A stretch of DNA of 64,000 nt from Fodinibacter sp963730365 (lineage in GTDB: Bacteria; Actinomycetota; Actinomycetes; Actinomycetales; Dermatophilaceae): the NCBI GenBank assembly GCA_963730365.1, contig CAVSRM010000010.1:379455-443454 (forward strand), given 5' to 3'. Below the pieces are notes generated by a model. That model saw nothing but the letters and a program-made list of their open reading frames with translations. It was not told the origin of the DNA and searched no databases. Numbering within the stretch: the stretch's first letter is position 1; each line of letters opens with the position of its first letter. Of this stretch, positions 60,110 through 64,000 are shown in pieces. Made by a program: the position numbers and the translations under genes.

Positions 60110-60702
60110 TCGCGTCCGTACCCCAGAGAAGTACTGCAGTAGGGCGTCGTGGGTCCCACAGGTTATGGAACCCAACGTGAGCGGAACTGTCGGACGAGAG
60201 ATTGGTGCGCAGCTTGAGCAGAGGGGGGCGCAAGTTGCGCGCGCTACGTGCTTCGGCGCTAATGAACTCACCAACGCAGGGCAACGTCCGAAATCGGTGT
60301 GTATGCAACCTCTCCCGCTGTGCTGGGGCTACGCCCCTTGGCCGACCTCGATGGCCCCGCACCGGCGGTTTGGGAACTAGCCACCGTGAGAGGCTGAGGA
60401 AGAAGATGAGGAAGAAGATGAGGAGGACGACGTGGATCAGAAGGACGAGCCCGGGATAGGGACGACGAGCCAGCTAAGGCGACCGCTCGGACATCTCCTC
60501 TGTCCCTCACAACCTAGTCCTGGTTCGAGCGCGCCGCCAGGAGTCCGGGCCGGTCGGCTTCGAGCAGATCCGGTCGGACAATCAGGCCAACCGGGAGGTC
60601 GTACGGACGACTCGCCGTGTTGACTGCCCTACTCAAAGGCACTGTGGTCAGCTACCCTTCACTCACGAGCAGCACTCAATATCCAATGAAGGGTGTACGC
60701 CG
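60110..60702. other. Gene-poor, lower-GC stretch after tRNA-Ala
   Basis: I see no credible gene here. The composition is visibly richer in A and T than the region to the left, and a short purine repeat (GAGGAAGAAGAT repeated, 60396-60432) is present. Open frames are short, lack ribosome binding sites and have no domains. It may hold remnants of an integrated element. Confidence 0.6.
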
Positions 60703-61749
60703 GTGAAGGGGACAGTGCAACTCTCGTCGAAGCTGTCGCCCCTTATGCGTGCCGCCTTCGCGTCCATCCCGGAACTTGAAGTTGCAACGGGACCCGAGGA
60801 GTTTGTCGAGCTGGCCGGCTTCCGCCAGCCAATCCGCATACTCCCCAAATCCTCAGGACTCGGATCCACTCTGACACGGGACTGGCCACTTGTCCCCCCC
60901 GACACGACAGGGATCGTGGTGGCGCGAAGTCTGACCGCAGCTGAGAGAACGAGCATCGAAGACGCCGGACTTTCATGGTGTGATTCCCGTGGGGCGATCC
61001 ATCTGGTTTGGCCCGGCGTCTACTTCCACGTTGACCGCGCGCGCCGTACGCCGGCGCAGACAGGCCGACAGTCCCTTCCCGGGGTCGGCCTCGCAAGCAT
61101 CCGTGGCGTTCAAACCATGCTCGCTGAACCGGGCGCCCCTTGGACTGTCGCTCACCTCGCAAAAGCGGCGGCCTTGTCGACCGGCCAAGCCCACAACATC
61201 CTGAAGATTTTGGACGCCAGCCGGCTATTGCGGACGGAGGGGCGCGGGCCCCAGCAACGCCGATACCTTCGGGATCGCGATGAGACGCTGGAGTGGTTGG
61301 CTGACATCGAACGCAGTCGACGTAGGCCAAAGTCAGCCGCGAGCTACATCTACGCTCGGACGTTCGAGGACCTGATTGATCGGTTCGCCCACCGAGCGGA
61401 AGGCGTGAGTCTGTCGTACGCCCTCACCGCGGGCTCTGGAGCGATTGCTCTTGGTCACCTTGTACTGACGAATCCCATCGTCCTGCAAGTCCGCATTGGT
61501 CACATCGACCCCCTACATGCTCTAGACCTAATGGGACTCGAACAACTGGAAGCAGATGAGGCGGGGCGAGGTATGAACCTCGACCTTTGGGCCGATGCAG
61601 GGGAGCTCGGCACCTTCTCCGCCGAGACCATTCACGGACGAGCTGTCCCGGTGCGCGTCGCCCCCCGAGTCCGCGTCTGGCTTGACATGATCCGTCTTGG
61701 CGGCCGCGATGCCGACGCGGCGGCCCTGTTCAAGGAGCAAGCACTTTGA
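60703..61749 (+). CDS. AbiEi-like winged-helix protein (putative antitoxin)
   Basis: A 348-residue protein. A central winged helix (about 140-205) reads APWTVAHLAKAAALSTGQAH and ILDASRLLRTEGRGPQQRRYL. The C-terminal third (about 215-345), with TFEDLIDRFAHRAEGVSLSY and the DLWADAGELGTF segment, is like the C-terminal domain of AbiEi-family antitoxins and related regulators. The gene overlaps a nucleotidyltransferase-like gene by four bases (TTGA), the arrangement of type IV AbiE toxin-antitoxin operons. Codon choice is less G/C-biased than in the core genes. The start is GTG 60703 with AAGGGTG upstream; the family call is by resemblance only. Confidence 0.6.
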   Translation: MKGTVQLSSKLSPLMRAAFASIPELEVATGPEEFVELAGFRQPIRILPKSSGLGSTLTRDWPLVPPDTTGIVVARSLTAAERTSIEDAGLSWCDSRGAIHLVWPGVYFHVDRARRTPAQTGRQSLPGVGLASIRGVQTMLAEPGAPWTVAHLAKAAALSTGQAHNILKILDASRLLRTEGRGPQQRRYLRDRDETLEWLADIERSRRRPKSAASYIYARTFEDLIDRFAHRAEGVSLSYALTAGSGAIALGHLVLTNPIVLQVRIGHIDPLHALDLMGLEQLEADEAGRGMNLDLWADAGELGTFSAETIHGRAVPVRVAPRVRVWLDMIRLGGRDADAAALFKEQAL

Positions 61750-62626
61750 CCGAGCCGGATGGCCAGCACCAAGCTCAATACGATTCCGCTTCAGCCGACC
61801 TGATCCTGGCCCACGCGGCCGAGATCATCCGGGCGACAGGCTTCGCAGCCGAGCACATCGTGGTCATTGGTGGACTCGTGCCGAGCCTGCTAGTTCCAGT
61901 GCTAGACGCAGGCGTCGAGCCACACATCGGGACCGCCGACGTAGACCTGTGCCTCAGCCTCGCACTGATCGAAGGTGACACGGGCACCTACGACCGCATT
62001 GAGACGGTCCTCAAGCGGTTGGGCTTTGTGGAGGGCGACGCGACGTTTCGATGGGTGCGCCGCGAGGGGATGCCAATGACCGTCGAGTTCTTCTGTCCCT
62101 CAGGTCCCGGTCGACCCGCTGGCCGGATGTGGCGTCCGAAGGCATCGGACAACCCCACGGGAAAACAGAACCTAGGTGGGAACCTGTCGGCACTCTCGCT
62201 CTCGGCCGGCGAATCTTGACCAACGATGTGGAGACGATCTCGCGGGAAGTGGACCTGCCCCAAGGAAAGGGGCGCGTTTCGATCACTCTCCGAGTGACGG
62301 GGTCCGTCGCCTTCATCGTCGCCAAGGTCCGGGCTCTGTTTGAACGGGACAAACCGAAGGACGCCTACGACATAGTCTGGATGATCGAAAGCTGGCCGGG
62401 GGGACCAGCGGAGGCCGCTCAGGCGTTTGCCGCGAGGGAGGCATATACGGCGGCTGAAGTTGGCGCGGCGCTGGCAGACCTGCGCACCGCCTTCTCGACG
62501 CGCGACAGCATCGGCCCGCGCAGTTATGCACGCTTCCTGGCAGGCGCGCCCGACGAGGAGGCAATCCTCGAACGACGTGCGGTTGGCGCGATCAGCGAGT
62601 TCCTAGAGTCCCTGCCGGTCGAGTGA
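61746..62626 (+). pseudogene. Frameshifted AbiEii-like nucleotidyltransferase (putative toxin)
   Basis: The first part (61746-62219, TTG start) contains HIVVIGGLVPSLLVPVLDAG and HIGTADVDLCLSLALIEG, the GG...D-x-D nucleotidyltransferase motifs, and stops after GKQNLGGNLSALSLSAG. The reading then continues without loss in the -1 frame from about 62207: RILTNDVETISREVDLPQG, then DKPKDAYDIVWMIESWPGGP, to a stop at 62626. A single missing base near 62205-62212 explains it. The whole would be about 293 residues, a normal size for an AbiEii/MNT-like toxin. It could be a real inactivating mutation, a sequencing error or, less likely, programmed frameshifting; the site has no obvious slippery heptamer. 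Confidence 0.65.
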
Positions 62627-63039
62627 CCCGGCGCATTCCAGATCTACGTCGTCACAGTCTGGCGCGCCCGCGACACCGTGAACCGAAGCGGCTCAGGCCT
62701 CCGTTCGCCTCGGGACGCGCGCTGTCCGACAACGCGTCTTACCGCGACACGCGCGAGGCGGTCAGGCCCCCCTCTGGCGACGGCAGAGTCTCCCAGCTGT
62801 CGGGGTTAGCCGGGCCGGCGGCCAGGATCCCGACAGCTCGCCGCCGAGGCGCGTTTGTGCATCCCGAGTCGACGTTGAGGAGACCTGCGAGTGGACCTCC
62901 ATCGTGAGCGCGATACGGCTGCGGCGGAGGACAGCCATCGCCACCCGCGGGTGGGCCCCAAGCGCAAGGAGGAGGCCCGCTCAGGTCCGCCGCATTGCGT
63001 GGACCGGCGTGACTGGGCGTCCGGAGTACGATGCCCACT
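62627..63039. other. Stretch without a supported gene
   Basis: A 94-codon open frame (62623-62907) starts with a GTG overlapping the previous stop but is Arg/Pro-rich and domain-free, and minus-strand frames here look like shadows. I annotate no gene. A TACGAT -10 element at 63027-63032 belongs to the next gene. Confidence 0.5.
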
Positions 63040-63898
63040 GTGTCGGAGGGAAACTGGCAACCGATCACCCGCGCGGAAGCGGTTGAGTTGGGTTGGCACG
63101 ACGCCGATGACGGCTGCGGAACCGTGACGCGCGCGTGGGATGAGTGGTACTTCAACGACCGAGACCAGCGGTCTTGGATGCACCTGACGTTGAGCTCCGT
63201 GCAAGCCAGGTACGACGACGAGTGGAGCAAGATTCAACGCGAACCTGGCGACGCAGATGGACCTGATCCCGTCGAAGTATTGGTTGCTCGGTACGTGGGG
63301 TCTCGCACCTCATGAACACGAGTGGATGACACTCGCATCGACGATCCGCGACGCGGTGTCCGCGTATGAGATCTACATGTCTAAGGCGGTTGATGAAGTC
63401 CTTCGACACCACCGGAAGGTGCGGAAGGGTTCCGACCGGACGCTTGGATGGTCCCACCTCCGCCGGTGGTGCGAGGTGCTGGGCGTGAATCCCTCCCCCG
63501 GAGGCGTGCTGGAGCTCACGGAACTCCGCAACGTCTTGACTCACCAGCGTGGAGAACTGCGTACGGCCGCGGATCGGGAAAAGTTCGCGGACAAGCAAGG
63601 CATCTGGGGCGAAGCCATCGCGCACCTGACGGGGGACCGAGTGACGGGCTACCTTGATGAGCTTGGAGATGCAACACGAGCGGCCGATCCAGTCTTCTGG
63701 GCCTACTCCTGGGAGGTGCTCGGCTGCCGAAGACGAGCGGCAACCCTTCTCGGGCCCCAAGCGGTCGATAGATGGCCACCAAGTGGATCTACCTTCACCC
63801 GCGGCGTCGCACCCGCTGCGAGTCGGTGTCAAGTGCTCGAATGTACCCATGACGGTAAACGTATGGCCCGCTCTTCTAGACCGCCTCGACACTGGTGA
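63040..63898 (+). pseudogene. Frame-disrupted hypothetical protein with HEPN-like motif
   Basis: A GTG at 63040 lies seven bases after TACGAT, giving a leaderless-type start (an ATG at 63031 is in the same frame). The first frame (to 63315) reads well up to DEWSKIQ near 63237; the continuation appears in the +1 frame as NLATQMDLIPSKYWLLGTWG, running to 63898. One base inserted near 63235-63245 would explain it. The second part contains LTELRNVLTHQRGELR, similar to the R-x4-6-H motif of HEPN RNases. The last 50 residues overlap another open frame and may not be real. Two separate overlapping genes are the alternative reading. Confidence 0.5.
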
Positions 63899-64000
63899 TG
63901 CCCCGCGTAGCGACCCCCAGTCCATCGCCGGAACCTGCCAGCGGGAAGTCGGATGCTCCGAGACGGAATTGCGGGAGGTTCTGATGATCCCACCGATCCC
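63783..64000 (+). CDS. Partial unknown protein at right edge
   Basis: A frame open from GTG 63783 to the window edge reads LPSPAASHPLRVGVKCSNVP and then MTVNVWPALLDRLDTG, with a protein-like composition and no domain that I recognise. It overlaps the end of the previous gene by 116 bases in another frame, so at least one of the two ends is wrong; ATG 63849 is the alternative start. No Shine-Dalgarno is seen. Confidence 0.4.
   Translation, partial: MDLPSPAASHPLRVGVKCSNVPMTVNVWPALLDRLDTGDAPRSDPQSIAGTCQREVGCSETELREVLMIPPI

Noticed and set aside
62623..62907. 94-codon frame after the AbiEii-like gene
   Set aside because: Starts at a GTG overlapping the previous stop but is low in protein-like character and has no domain; treated as noise.
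1..64000. CRISPR arrays, rRNA genes, IS elements with transposases, riboswitches
   Set aside because: Looked for regularly spaced repeats, rRNA signatures, DDE-type transposase motifs and known riboswitch cores; none could be supported by reading alone.

Overview
This window is the replication-origin region of a high-GC Gram-positive chromosome. The very high GC content, frequent GTG starts, and the gene order rpmH-rnpA-yidD-yidC-jag-rsmG-parA-parB to the left of dnaA and dnaN-gnd-recF-DUF721-gyrB-gyrA-DUF3566-tRNA-Ile-tRNA-Ala to the right point to an actinobacterium. Micrococcales, and probably an Intrasporangiaceae-like lineage, is my inference; no rRNA gene is present to confirm it.

Layout, left to right. 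1-5427: a minus-strand, translationally coupled cluster of two CHAT-domain (caspase-like) proteins flanking an alpha/beta hydrolase, the most system-like accessory module in the window. 5558-8767: ku, a Nei-type DNA glycosylase and a cation/proton antiporter. 8936-18729: clpC, an argA-type acetyltransferase, a membrane-anchored HExxH peptidase, a MOSC protein, and mutY, disA and radA (genome maintenance and c-di-AMP). 18828-20549: a BCCT osmolyte transporter. 20827-26996: the conserved rplI-rpsR-ssb-rpsF block, a class A penicillin-binding protein, a PadR regulator and inositol-phosphate synthase. 27087-35385: a PP2C phosphatase, CCA-adding enzyme, Nudix hydrolase, a pseudokinase, an ECF sigma factor with its likely anti-sigma factor, and the trxB/trxA pair. 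Genes usually found between the Nudix gene and the pseudokinase (including murJ) are not here.

35465-49052: the origin core. parB-parA, a roughly 1 kb gene-free spacer carrying most of eight parS-type sites, rsmG, jag, yidC, yidD, rnpA, rpmH, dnaA, an oriC rich in DnaA boxes (44228-44897), dnaN, gnd, recF and a DciA/DUF721 protein. 49153-53417: a five-gene accessory insert between the DUF721 gene and gyrB (enoyl-CoA hydratase, DUF7144 protein, bile-acid/sodium symporter family protein, an M4 protease that appears fused to its own inhibitor domain, a thioesterase). 53631-60066: gyrB, gyrA, a DUF3566 membrane protein, tRNA-Ile(GAT), a DLW-39 micro-protein and tRNA-Ala(TGC).

60110-64000: immediately after tRNA-Ala the base composition becomes visibly more A/T-rich and the genes are atypical: an AbiEi-like regulator coupled to a frameshifted AbiEii-like nucleotidyltransferase, and a frame-disrupted protein with a HEPN-like motif. 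This looks like the decaying edge of a horizontally acquired island. Several genes across the window (nei, argA, cca, the Nudix gene, the crotonase, the thioesterase, the HEPN-like gene) have a TANNNT -10 element 6-8 nt before the start codon and no ribosome binding site, indicating leaderless transcripts.
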